From an uncultured Oscillospiraceae bacterium (GTDB lineage: Bacteria; Bacillota; Clostridia; Oscillospirales; Acutalibacteraceae), in contig UQWL01000024.1 of NCBI GenBank assembly GCA_900544715.1, positions 1 to 33,944 on the forward strand: 33,944 nucleotides of DNA, given 5' to 3'. The position numbers were made by a program, and so were the translations under genes. Of the stretch, positions 23,108 to 31,155 are shown one piece after another (position 1 is the stretch's first letter; each line of letters begins with the position of its first letter). A model generated the notes under the pieces. That model ran no database searches. It saw nothing but the letters and a program-made list of their open reading frames with translations, and was not told where the DNA came from.

Positions 23108-23572
23108 ATGCCCAGCAGCGCAAAAACAGATAAGCTCGGCCTGAACAACTGGGCCGGAGCGGACACCCCCAAACGGGCGGACTTCAATCAGGATAACCGC
23201 ATTTTAGATGAAAAACTCGGCAGCCACCTAGAAAATGAAGATTTACACGTTACAATTTCTGATAAAGCATTATGGAACGCGCCGTTTGCCGCAGGCACCT
23301 ATTTTGGCACCAACGCGGCGGAACGGACGATCCAGCTCGGCTTCCATCCAAAGGCGGTTTTTCTGATGCCAGCCGGATACCCGCCCTCGGCCGTTGATGC
23401 AACCAGCGGGAAAACGACCGTTTATTCCGGCCTTGCTGTGAACGGGCAGGGCACGCTCGGGCTGAATATCGCGGGCAACGGGTTTACGGTGCAAATGAAT
23501 GCGTCGCTTGGAAACGGCGTGAGCTGCTTAAACCAAAGTGGGATGACATATTTATATGTTGCGTTTCATTAA
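23108..23572 (+). CDS. Short tail fibre / receptor-binding protein
   Basis: This 154-residue protein begins with a phage-fibre attachment-like segment (LNNWAGADTPKRADFNQDN, about residues 14-32) common to N-termini of PBSX-type fibres, followed by ILDEKL. The C-terminal part (about 60-154) is a glycine-rich beta domain. No intervening collagen-like or triple-helix shaft and no chaperone gene follow, so the fibre is unusually short. ATG 23108 follows AAAGGAG and AAAAGG sites. Confidence 0.7.
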   Translation: MPSSAKTDKLGLNNWAGADTPKRADFNQDNRILDEKLGSHLENEDLHVTISDKALWNAPFAAGTYFGTNAAERTIQLGFHPKAVFLMPAGYPPSAVDATSGKTTVYSGLAVNGQGTLGLNIAGNGFTVQMNASLGNGVSCLNQSGMTYLYVAFH

Positions 23573-23580
23573 ATAAAAAT

Positions 23581-23640
23581 GAAAAGCAGAGGAATGGGCC
23601 GTCAAAAAGGTACGGCAACCATCCTCTGCTTTTCCGTTTT
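23581..23640. terminator. Bidirectional terminator between phage cluster and glycosyltransferase operon
   Basis: Arms GAAAAGCAGAGGA (23581-23593) and TCCTCTGCTTTTC (23622-23634) pair over 13 bases, with an inner GCCGT/ACGGC stem. A T tract follows on the plus side and the A-rich flank gives U residues on the minus side. It separates the convergent phage and glycosyltransferase genes. Confidence 0.75.
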
Positions 23641-23662
23641 CAGACAATTCACTTCATTTAGC

Positions 23663-26302
23663 TTACTCTTCCACCTGATCCTGTTTCATCACATACTGGT
23701 AAAGCGCCTCGGCGCATTGATCAAGCGGATAGAAAAACTGCTCCATCCGTTCCCGAAATACAGTTTCGGGGATACAACCGGCAGCAAGGATTTGAGAAAG
23801 TTCCCCTAAGGCATCTTCCGGTTCCAATACCAAATGACCAAATGCTTTCTCAAACGGCAGATCCAACACTCTATAATGGTTCATGCCGGATTTAAATTGC
23901 TCATAATCCGGCACAAAATAGAAAATTGGCCGGTTTAAATAGGCAAAGTCAAAAACAAAAGATGAAAAATCGGTAATGAATACTTTATAATCTTCTAATA
24001 CGACATTCTTTTCTGCCATCCGAATGCGGTTAGAACGAATCTGAAACATATCGTCCGCATTTGCAATAATTGGATGAAGCTTCACTTCCAACTCCATATC
24101 ATATTGCTCGAGTAGCTGCTCTAACCGTTCGCTCTCTAAAAAAGCGGAGAACTTTTTAAAATAATCGGATTGCTGAAGTTTCGACTTTACCAGAGACCAT
24201 TGGGATGCCGTATGCTGTGTGGTCAAATATTTTCTCCACGATGGGGCAAATAAAATTTTATTGGCTGGCGCGTGGTTACGGTCTATATGGTCGTAACGCG
24301 CCATCCCTGTAGGGATCAAATCTCTTTCCTCATATCCATAATTTTTCATATAATTTTCTTTTTCAAACGGAGAGGAAATGACGATTTGCTCCGCACGGCA
24401 GCGCTCAACGGAGTTATTTAAATAGAGGCCCGCATGCAGAACGCCATGCTGCAAATATATTGTTTCAAATTTTTCGATATCATAATAAATTTGTTCCTCC
24501 CCCTCACCTGCAAAAGGGCTGATTGGGGACAGGCCATAAAACGCGGTAAAAATCCTTTCGCTGCTCAGATAGAGCAATTTATGCTTCAAGCTCCCGAACC
24601 GCACCAAACACTGCTGTTGCTCAGGGGTGAACAACGTATCAAGATTTTCATAGTCACGGTTCATCACATAGTACCGTTCAATTCCATCCTGATGCTTAAA
24701 ATCATTGATAAACTGATAATAGCCATTGTCTTTTTCAACCGTATATAAATCATAATAAAGCCAGATACGATGCTTTCGGCGGTACTGCAAGCTGCTCTGC
24801 CGCAGCGTATATGCTCTGGGGTGGCGAAACACCTTTAAATTTTCGGCGCGTTCAAGCCGATCGGCCTGAGGCGGAGAAAGCTGCCTTAACGTAAACACAT
24901 TGTTTTTCAGTGAAATCTCTACATGATCTCTCACATATGCTTTCCGCCCTCGGGTAAAACCAGAGATTGGCATCCGGTAAAATGTGGTGTCAAATTCATG
25001 CCCCTGCAATTCCACTCCAATCGAAAACTGCTGAACCTCCCGCGTGTCGCACTCATAAGAAAATGCGAAAAAACGGTTCGTCTGCGTTCCGGAGCGGTAA
25101 AAACTATGCACGGAACGAAACGGCTCCATTTTCACACGCCTATTTCCATTCTCCACCACATAAATGTTTGGAATGGTATCTAAATAGTTATAAACAGGCG
25201 ATTTTAAAAAAGCAAGCAGGCGCAACTGCTTATTTTTAATTCGTATTTTGTGTAAAACAATCTCCATCTTGCGTCTAAAATAGATTTGCTTCCCATCCGC
25301 AAAAATTCTGACTGCTTCTCCATCCGCCACTACGGCGGGGTGGATATTGGGCTTCATATTTAGCCAATAAAACTTATGGAATTTATCAATAGCTGGGTGA
25401 TTTAAAATAATATCAGCATCTACAAGCGACAATAGCGCTTGTATGCGGCCAATTGCCTTTTGATACGCCTCCGGTTCATAGTGATAGGGAAATAAAATAT
25501 CATCTTTCAATTTCCAATTGAGGTCATTCATATACATCCCCATCACATAAGCTGGAATGTCCGGGGAAAACCGACGAAAAACCTGCTCCCAATAAGCCAT
25601 TGTCGGCTCAAATAAATAATAGGCATAAAAATAAGTTTTGGTAATACTTGATGGATTGTAAACATAGCGATATTCTCCATGAGAACAATATCCAATTTTC
25701 ATTTTATCGCTCAGCACGTCCAAACAATATTTTTGATCCTCATGGCGAAATCCAGGCGTTGTATCAAAGTAAATATTATCTTCAAACAAATTCTTTACGC
25801 AAATATTCACATTGGTCTGCGTAATAAATGCATTTTCTGGGTTTCTCAAATCATAAATACCGGATTTTTGCAAGGTTTTATAGCGATAATGCAGAGGCCT
25901 GGCCTTTCCATCCGTATAAGGCACAATTTTATAGGTAACCAAATCAACCTCATCATAATGCTCGTCAAAAAAATCGGTCACCTGCTTAATGGTTGTATGC
26001 GTAAAAGAATCATCAGAATCAAGATACATGATGTATTTGCCGGTCGCCCGGCAAATCGCATAGTTTCGTGTGGCAGAAAGGCCTTCATTTGGCTTTGTAA
26101 ATACCTTAATGTTGGGGTAGCGTTCTGCATACTTTTGGCATATGGAAAGGCTGTTATCTGTTGAACCGTCGTCAACAACCAGCACCTCTATTGAGGAAAA
26201 TTCTATTGTCTGATGCATCAGCGAGTCAAGGCAAGCCGATAAATATTCCTCCACATTATAAACCGGAACGATTACGCTAACTTGATATTGAAATTCGTTC
26301 AT
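23663..26302 (-). CDS. Fused GT2 glycosyltransferase and CDP-glycerol glycerophosphotransferase-like protein
   Basis: This 879-residue protein carries two domains. The N-terminal GT-A part (about 1-330) has VIVPVYNVEEYLSACLDSL, LVVDDGSTDNS and the metal-binding YLDSDDSF (Asp95, Asp97, Asp98). After a linker of about 200 residues, the C-terminal part (about 540-870) matches TagB/TagF-type glycerophosphotransferases, with YLQHGVLHAGLYL, APSWRKYLTTQ and the late FITDFSSFVFDFAYLNRPI. It probably transfers a sugar and a polyol phosphate during synthesis of a teichoic-acid-like or capsular polymer at the inner membrane. GGAGG sits before the ATG. Base composition is clearly A+T-richer than the flanks, suggesting acquisition. 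Confidence 0.88.
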   Translation of the reverse strand: MNEFQYQVSVIVPVYNVEEYLSACLDSLMHQTIEFSSIEVLVVDDGSTDNSLSICQKYAERYPNIKVFTKPNEGLSATRNYAICRATGKYIMYLDSDDSFTHTTIKQVTDFFDEHYDEVDLVTYKIVPYTDGKARPLHYRYKTLQKSGIYDLRNPENAFITQTNVNICVKNLFEDNIYFDTTPGFRHEDQKYCLDVLSDKMKIGYCSHGEYRYVYNPSSITKTYFYAYYLFEPTMAYWEQVFRRFSPDIPAYVMGMYMNDLNWKLKDDILFPYHYEPEAYQKAIGRIQALLSLVDADIILNHPAIDKFHKFYWLNMKPNIHPAVVADGEAVRIFADGKQIYFRRKMEIVLHKIRIKNKQLRLLAFLKSPVYNYLDTIPNIYVVENGNRRVKMEPFRSVHSFYRSGTQTNRFFAFSYECDTREVQQFSIGVELQGHEFDTTFYRMPISGFTRGRKAYVRDHVEISLKNNVFTLRQLSPPQADRLERAENLKVFRHPRAYTLRQSSLQYRRKHRIWLYYDLYTVEKDNGYYQFINDFKHQDGIERYYVMNRDYENLDTLFTPEQQQCLVRFGSLKHKLLYLSSERIFTAFYGLSPISPFAGEGEEQIYYDIEKFETIYLQHGVLHAGLYLNNSVERCRAEQIVISSPFEKENYMKNYGYEERDLIPTGMARYDHIDRNHAPANKILFAPSWRKYLTTQHTASQWSLVKSKLQQSDYFKKFSAFLESERLEQLLEQYDMELEVKLHPIIANADDMFQIRSNRIRMAEKNVVLEDYKVFITDFSSFVFDFAYLNRPIFYFVPDYEQFKSGMNHYRVLDLPFEKAFGHLVLEPEDALGELSQILAAGCIPETVFRERMEQFFYPLDQCAEALYQYVMKQDQVEE

Positions 26303-26373
26303 TTTGCGCCTCCGCCGCGAAAAATTTTCGTGTTTACCTGTTATTTACCCAAAAGGCCAAACATACAGCAAGG

Positions 26374-27351
26374 TTATGCCTCATTTTCCGTTTGTTCAAC
26401 GTAATCCGCGTGACTTTGCATTTCCTGTATATCACTGGGCGAACGGAGAACATAAAAATAAAGATCCGATGTCATTGAACACAAAAGGCTGGCATCCATT
26501 TTTAGCACAAGCTGCAGGTAAGCAGACAGCTGTTGATCCTGCCGATATACATCAGCGATTGATCTGAGACATTGAAACGCCTCTTCACGCCATTCACGGC
26601 TTTGGCTGGTACACACCTCCGTGTTCAACATGGCAAGTAAGCTTCCAATGGTTAAAAAGGCAGTATTCAAATGTTGTTTTTCGATTTGTTGGCGTGCTAT
26701 GCGCACCATATAGGGGGTGTCAATGGCGTTTTCCGCCACAAGCAATTGATCCCTGGCATGCCCGCAATATGCTAACACCTCATCTGTCATTGCATTTGGT
26801 TCTGCATAGGTATAATAAGCAATCAAGCTCTCCAAAATTTGATAACGCCCTTTTGTATGCAGGGATATTGGGTTGCTTTTTAAAATCCTAGCAGCAAATA
26901 AATGCTGATAAAGCGACGGCTCTAAAAAAAGATCCGTAACAGAATCCCAAGAATGGTTCGCTTTACAATAGCCTTCTTCCTGGCTTTTATAAACAATATT
27001 AAAAATCAGACCGCTCTCGTCAGCTTTTTCAAGCATTGTCTGAAATGCATCATATGGATAAAACAAATCCGCAGAAGCGATCAAAATATATCGCCCGCCA
27101 CAAGCTTCTATTGCCTGAGCAGGTATCCTAGAGCCATTCTCGCGAAGGCCCTCCACGAATCGAAGGCGATGATCGCTGCCAGCTAATTGCTTCAGCCTGT
27201 TTTGCATCTCAGCTTCCAAGGTATGGTCTATCACAGCGATCAATTCAATATTTTGGACAGTCTGCATGAGTATGGAATGCAGACATCTCTCTAAATGGCG
27301 CGCATATTGGATTCCATATATAATGACACTGATCTCCGGTTTCATATCCAT
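26374..27351 (-). CDS. Divergent GT2-like glycosyltransferase
   Basis: This 325-residue protein begins like a GT2 enzyme (ISVIIYGIQYARHLERCLHS and IELIAVIDHT), but the DxD region reads IASADLFYPYD, so the usual metal-binding acidic pair is reduced to one Asp. The second half is helical with no clear family. It precedes the fused glycosyltransferase on the same strand with a 71-base gap, is similarly A+T-rich, and was probably acquired together with it. GGGAG lies 7 bases before ATG 27351. It may be an inactive or accessory transferase; the sugar is not predictable. Confidence 0.65.
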   Translation of the reverse strand: MDMKPEISVIIYGIQYARHLERCLHSILMQTVQNIELIAVIDHTLEAEMQNRLKQLAGSDHRLRFVEGLRENGSRIPAQAIEACGGRYILIASADLFYPYDAFQTMLEKADESGLIFNIVYKSQEEGYCKANHSWDSVTDLFLEPSLYQHLFAARILKSNPISLHTKGRYQILESLIAYYTYAEPNAMTDEVLAYCGHARDQLLVAENAIDTPYMVRIARQQIEKQHLNTAFLTIGSLLAMLNTEVCTSQSREWREEAFQCLRSIADVYRQDQQLSAYLQLVLKMDASLLCSMTSDLYFYVLRSPSDIQEMQSHADYVEQTENEA

Positions 27352-27404
27352 TTACAATCTCCCGTTCTATTCGAATTCCAATCCTCTGCACAGCTACCTT
27401 CCGC

Positions 27405-27515
27405 AAAAAATGGCGTTGCCGCTTTGCGGCAAGTTTTTTTGCGCCGACAGACATTTCCCCAATGCTTAAGCTTCGAAGCTTAAAACTTTACGATCTATTT
27501 GGCGCTATTATATCA
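27405..27515 (-). repeat. Copy 2 of promoter-palindrome-leader repeat with attenuator-like hairpin
   Basis: On the minus strand an extended -10 (TGA then TATAAT, 27515-27507) is followed by an 18-base perfect palindrome (27466-27483, centred on CG). Next comes GGGGAAATG and the conserved CTGTCGGCG tract with an ATG at 27454. After that a TTGCCGC/GCGGCAA hairpin (27432-27416) is closed by the conserved GGCG/CGCC pairing and followed by ATTTTTT. The last part looks like an intrinsic terminator inside the leader of the glycosyltransferase operon. On the plus strand the same hairpin is followed by T7. A small in-frame peptide starting MSVGAK could be read through it. Confidence 0.65.
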
Positions 27516-27584
27516 TAATTCTACTGCCTTTTATAGACGGTCGTAAAATTTTAGCGCCCTGTTATGCTAAATTTTTTCACCTAA

Positions 27585-27613
27585 TTGACTTTCACCCTTT
27601 TTCCCATTAACAT
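27585..27613 (+). promoter_or_regulatory. SigA-type promoter of the fucosidase gene
   Basis: TTGACT (27585-27590) and TAACAT (27608-27613) are separated by 17 bases. Transcription would start near 27620, about 25 bases before the TTG start. Confidence 0.6.
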
Positions 27614-27644
27614 AGAAAAAAGCGTTAAAGGAGCGTGTGTATTT

Positions 27645-29114
27645 TTGAGTGATCCCGCAAAAGTGCAGGCATACCTGCAAACGATCGACGAAGTGATCGA
27701 AAAGGGCCCTTTTAAAGATAACTGGGAAAGCCTCTCCCACTACGGCATCCCGGAGTGGTATGCGCAGGCGAAGTTCGGCTTGTTCGTCCACTGGGGCGTT
27801 TATTCGGTGCCGGCCTATTTCAATGAATGGTATTCCCGGCTGATGTATCAAAAGGGCTCCAAAGCCCATGCGCATCACCTGAAAACCTATGGGAAAGATT
27901 TTGGATATAAAGATTTTGTTCCGCAATTCAAAGCCGAAAAATACGACCCCAAGGCCTGGGCGGAGCTGTTCGCGGAGAGCGGCGCAAAATACGTTACCCC
28001 CGTCGGCGAGCATCACGACGGCTTCAAGATGTATCCAAGCGAGCTGTGCGAATGGAACGCCGTTCAAATGGGCCCGAAGCGGGATCTCTACGGGGAGCTC
28101 AAACAGGAGCTGGAGGCCCGCGGCGTGAAATACTGCTCCTCCAGCCACCGCGCCGAGCACTACTGGTTTATGAACGGCGGGCGCGATATCCCGGGCAGCG
28201 ACGTGCAGGATGACGCCTACCGCGAATTCTATGGCCCCGCTGTGGCAAAGGCGAAGAACGACCCCAGCGGGCGCGACGAGGGCTCGCTCGTTCCAACCAA
28301 GGAATGGCTGGAGGACTGGCTCGCCTCCACCTGCGAGCTGATAGACGTCAACCGCCCCTATACGGTTTATTTCGACTGGTGGGTGCGCCAGCATGCCTTC
28401 CGCCCCTATATGAAAAAATTCCTGGCCTATTACTACAACCGTTCCCGCGAGTGGGGCATGGACGTTTGCGTTTTTTACAAGTGGGATGGCGTGATGTATG
28501 AATGCGCCGTATTGGATATTGAGCGCGGGCAGCTCCCCGCGATCAATCCCCGCCCCTGGCAAAACGACACGGCCATCGCCAAAAACTCCTGGGGCTACAC
28601 AGAGGGGAACGATTTTAAAACGCCTTATGAGCTGATTTGCAACCTCATCGACGTAGTCAGCAAAAACGGCTGCCTGATGCTTAACGTCGGCCCGAAGGCG
28701 GATGGCACGATCTGCGAGGAAGAAGCCCACGCCCTGCGGGAAATCGGAAAATGGATGAGGAAAAACGGCGAGGCAATCTACGGCACGTCGCCCTACCGAA
28801 TTTTTGGCGAAGGCCCTTCCAATTCGGGCGGCTCCTTCAAGGAAAAGCTCGCCTTCACCAAAAAGGATTTCCGCTTTACTTACCGACCCGGCGCACTCTA
28901 CGTTTTCGCAATGAAGCCCAATGCGAAAAACGTTTACCGGGTGAAAGCCCTCGGCGCGAGGGATGACGCGCTCAATTACGACATCCGCGGCGTATCCCTG
29001 CTGGGAGAGAACTGCCGGGTTACCTATACCCAAACGAGCCAATACCTGGAGCTTCATGTGGATACGGCAAAGCAATTTGAACTGCCAGTCTGCCTGAAGA
29101 TCGAAATCGACTAA
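27645..29114 (+). CDS. Alpha-L-fucosidase, family GH29
   Basis: This 489-residue enzyme hydrolyses terminal alpha-L-fucose by a retaining mechanism. GH29 signatures are GLFVHWGVYSVPAYFNEWYS near the N-terminus, EHHDGFKMY, the nucleophile region YTVYFDWWVRQ (Asp244) and MLNVGPKADGTI at the end of the barrel. A beta-sandwich follows (about 400-489). There is no signal peptide, so it acts in the cytoplasm on imported oligosaccharides. I chose TTG 27645, 11 bases after AAAGGAG, because the open frame upstream lies in the promoter. It stands alone as a single-gene transcript between promoter and terminator. Confidence 0.93.
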   Translation: MSDPAKVQAYLQTIDEVIEKGPFKDNWESLSHYGIPEWYAQAKFGLFVHWGVYSVPAYFNEWYSRLMYQKGSKAHAHHLKTYGKDFGYKDFVPQFKAEKYDPKAWAELFAESGAKYVTPVGEHHDGFKMYPSELCEWNAVQMGPKRDLYGELKQELEARGVKYCSSSHRAEHYWFMNGGRDIPGSDVQDDAYREFYGPAVAKAKNDPSGRDEGSLVPTKEWLEDWLASTCELIDVNRPYTVYFDWWVRQHAFRPYMKKFLAYYYNRSREWGMDVCVFYKWDGVMYECAVLDIERGQLPAINPRPWQNDTAIAKNSWGYTEGNDFKTPYELICNLIDVVSKNGCLMLNVGPKADGTICEEEAHALREIGKWMRKNGEAIYGTSPYRIFGEGPSNSGGSFKEKLAFTKKDFRFTYRPGALYVFAMKPNAKNVYRVKALGARDDALNYDIRGVSLLGENCRVTYTQTSQYLELHVDTAKQFELPVCLKIEID

Positions 29115-29224
29115 GCCTTTGAAAAAGCCCGCTGTGCAGCCTGCCGGCAGGACGGGATCGGAAAAGCGCATATCTTCGGCCTAAAACAGCAGCCAAGCTT
29201 ATTTGTTCTTTTATTTCATTGACA

Positions 29225-29268
29225 CGGCGCTCTCCTACGGCTTCTGCCGCATCGGGGAGCGCCGTTTT
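29225..29268 (+). terminator. Terminator downstream of the fucosidase gene
   Basis: Arms CGGCGCTCTCC (29225-29235) and GGGGAGCGCCG (29254-29264) pair over 11 bases with one wobble, with an inner CGGC/GCCG stem, and are followed by TTTT. It lies about 110 bases after the fucosidase stop; I see no gene in between. Confidence 0.65.
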
Positions 29269-29323
29269 GCCGCTGATTTCTGAAAAAGCTTTTCCTTCGG
29301 GCTTCTTCTCCCGAATCTGCTGC

Positions 29324-30241
29324 TTATTCCTCCAGCAATGCGTCAAGTGCCCTGAGGGCCTTGGATGCCTGCGTATCGAAATCGTTGAAGTTTTCGGTAT
29401 AAGTCCGGTAATTGCCCTTGACATCGATTACACAGCTATATAGATCCCCATATGCGGCATACGCCTCTTTCACCGCATCCCGGATTTCTTCCACTTCATC
29501 CCCCTTGAGCAGCGGCAGCTTTAGCAGCTTTTGATATTTCTCCTCCAGCACGGCAGTGCTGGCTTTTATCAGGCTGATTTCGGAGGCGTTCTCCCGCTGC
29601 GCGGCAGCCACAGCGCTTTCAATGCTTCCGTATATGGAATAGCGGTTATAAATATAATCATTCCAGTTTTGATGGATATCGTTCCCAACCTCCTCCAACT
29701 TCGCACCGGCCGAAATCGCCGTTGTATAAAACGCTTTGGCATCAGCCTTGTAGGAATGGATCTGTGCAACCTGATAAGCGAAAAATCCCCCCACCGCTCC
29801 AAACAGAAGCAATACAGCCAGCACAATTGCAAGAATCACCGGCGTTTTCGACTTTTTGCGCGCAGGCGGCTGAACCGCTGGGCTGTCGCCCGCAAACGGC
29901 TCCTGCTGTGTCTTTTGGCCGCATTTCGCACAGAAGGACTGCCCCTGCCGGAGCGGTTCCCCGCAATTTTGGCAAGCCAAAGGCGCACAGGCTTCTTTGG
30001 GCATGCCGCACTTGGCGCAGAATTTATGCGCATCGCTCCAGGGCGCGCCGCACCGCGGGCAAACCGCAAGGGTTTCCTCCTGCTCCGGCTGCTCAGGCAG
30101 GCACGCCGGGTTAGAGCAGCCGCCCTGCGCCTCCCAGCAGGCCTGATGATACAGCGCACCGCATTGCGCGCATGCGTGGGTTTCCTCATCTTCCAACGGC
30201 TGGCCGCAATGAGGGCAGCACAGTTTCTCTTTTTCCTCCAT
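29324..30241 (-). CDS. RING-like and zinc-ribbon single-pass membrane protein
   Basis: This 305-residue protein starts at ATG 30241, behind AGGAGGGAGAG. Its N-terminal 40 residues carry a RING/PHD-like Cys-His pattern (CCPHCG, then CAQCGALYHQACW and CSNPAC). Two zinc ribbons follow: CPRCGAPWSDAHKFCAKCG and CQNCGEPLRQGQSFCAKCG. After a Lys-rich linker comes one membrane helix (about residues 160-182) and an external helical domain of about 120 residues without cysteines. Prokaryotic RING-like domains of this kind are known but uncharacterised. The layout suggests a cytoplasmic metal-stabilised sensor or adaptor coupled to an outside helical domain. No specific function is assigned. Confidence 0.8.
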   Translation of the reverse strand: MEEKEKLCCPHCGQPLEDEETHACAQCGALYHQACWEAQGGCSNPACLPEQPEQEETLAVCPRCGAPWSDAHKFCAKCGMPKEACAPLACQNCGEPLRQGQSFCAKCGQKTQQEPFAGDSPAVQPPARKKSKTPVILAIVLAVLLLFGAVGGFFAYQVAQIHSYKADAKAFYTTAISAGAKLEEVGNDIHQNWNDYIYNRYSIYGSIESAVAAAQRENASEISLIKASTAVLEEKYQKLLKLPLLKGDEVEEIRDAVKEAYAAYGDLYSCVIDVKGNYRTYTENFNDFDTQASKALRALDALLEE

Positions 30242-30295
30242 CAAAATAACTCTCCCTCCTACTATCTTCGGCGAAAACGTTCCGCTTTCCTCCTT

Positions 30296-30324
30296 ATCAT
30301 ACGAAAAAATACGGCTGATGACAA
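30296..30324 (-). promoter_or_regulatory. SigA-type promoter of the zinc-ribbon gene
   Basis: On the minus strand TTGTCA (30324-30319) and TATGAT (30301-30296) are 17 bases apart, upstream of the AGGAGG site. It lies just after the hydrolase stop, so the zinc-ribbon gene can be expressed independently. Confidence 0.65.
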
Positions 30325-30336
30325 GCCCTTTCTCAT

Positions 30337-31155
30337 TCAACAGCCTCGCGAGGCCCACTGCTGCCCAAGCCACTCCTGCGCAAGCGTCAGCCAATGTGCG
30401 GGATATGGGTGCGGCTTGTCGCAGGTGCGCAGGGAGCAATCCGCCAGCCCATGATGCCCGGTTTCAAAAACATGCAGGTCAAAGCGCGCCCCACTCTGCG
30501 CCAGCGCGGATGCAAACAGCAGGCTGTTCTGCACATCCACGCTTTTATCATCCGCTGTGTGCCACAAAAACACAGGCGGCATGCTGGGCGGGATATGGTT
30601 TTCCAGCGATAAAAAGGCGCGCCGCTGCGGCGTATCCGCCGTTTCGCCGAGCAGCAGGCGGATGGAGCCCTCATGCGCCAATCCATGCCGTGCCGTTAAA
30701 ACCGGATAGCATAAAACCGCCGCGTCCGGGCGGACATCCCCAACTGCCGCCTCCGGGCAAACCGACGGATCCTTGGCGAATACGCTTAAAGCCGCCGCAA
30801 CATATCCCCCCGCGGAAAATCCCATCACCGCAACCTTGTGGGGATCTACGCAAAAGCGCTTTGCCTCCCTGCGGATCACCTGCATGGCCCATGCGGCATC
30901 GCAGACCGGCGCGGGAAACGCGGCCCGGTCCCCCAGGGAATATTGCAGCACAAACACCTGATACCCCTGCGCCGCAAAGTGCATGGCAATCGGCTCCTCC
31001 TCCCGGTTGGAGCACTCGGCAAAGCCGCCTCCGGGGCAGATGAGCAAGGCCGGGCGGGCGCCCGAAAAGCCACAGCGATCCACCGGGCCGAGCAGGTAGG
31101 CGGTTAAAAAAATATCTGTCCGATCCGGGTAACGATATATGGTTTCAAGCTTCAT
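30337..31155 (-). CDS. Alpha/beta hydrolase, probable acetyl esterase
   Basis: This 272-residue cytoplasmic hydrolase has the fold and motifs of the BD-FAE/acetyl-esterase group. The oxyanion-hole segment is ICPGGGFAECSNREEEPIA, the nucleophile elbow is GFSAGG, the acid is in WHTADDKSV and the His in FETGHHGL. Such enzymes remove acetyl groups from sugars or xylan-type oligosaccharides. With Asp-box proteins and a fucosidase in the same window, an acetylated host glycan is plausible, but this is inference. The start overlaps the 3' end of the EEP gene by 11 bases, showing translational coupling. Confidence 0.87.
   Translation of the reverse strand: MKLETIYRYPDRTDIFLTAYLLGPVDRCGFSGARPALLICPGGGFAECSNREEEPIAMHFAAQGYQVFVLQYSLGDRAAFPAPVCDAAWAMQVIRREAKRFCVDPHKVAVMGFSAGGYVAAALSVFAKDPSVCPEAAVGDVRPDAAVLCYPVLTARHGLAHEGSIRLLLGETADTPQRRAFLSLENHIPPSMPPVFLWHTADDKSVDVQNSLLFASALAQSGARFDLHVFETGHHGLADCSLRTCDKPHPYPAHWLTLAQEWLGQQWASRGC

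Larger units (their letters stand above)
12104..23572 (+). mobile_element. Compact PBSX-like phage particle cluster (possibly domesticated)
   Basis: Eighteen tightly packed genes, several overlapping, encode DNA packaging, head, connector and baseplate in the order of PBSX/Mu-like contractile phages. The block is all on one strand, bounded by a strong hairpin upstream and a bidirectional terminator downstream. There is no integrase, repressor, replication gene, holin, endolysin, tail sheath, tail chaperone or tape measure in the window. No att-like direct repeat is evident at the edges. This points to a domesticated element, a gene-transfer-agent-like particle or a satellite rather than an ordinary complete prophage. 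That interpretation is inference from gene content. Confidence 0.75.

Noticed and set aside
12000..23700. att sites flanking the phage cluster
   Set aside because: I found no matching direct repeat near the two edges, no tRNA gene and no integrase.
27245..27454. 69-codon minus-strand frame starting MSVGAKKL as a normal gene
   Set aside because: It overlaps the start of the glycosyltransferase gene out of frame and only the first few codons are shared with the other repeat copies; kept only as a possible leader peptide.
27567..29171. Very long open frame on the minus strand opposite the fucosidase gene
   Set aside because: It mirrors the codon pattern of a clear GH29 enzyme, has no family features or ribosome site, and overlaps the fucosidase promoter.
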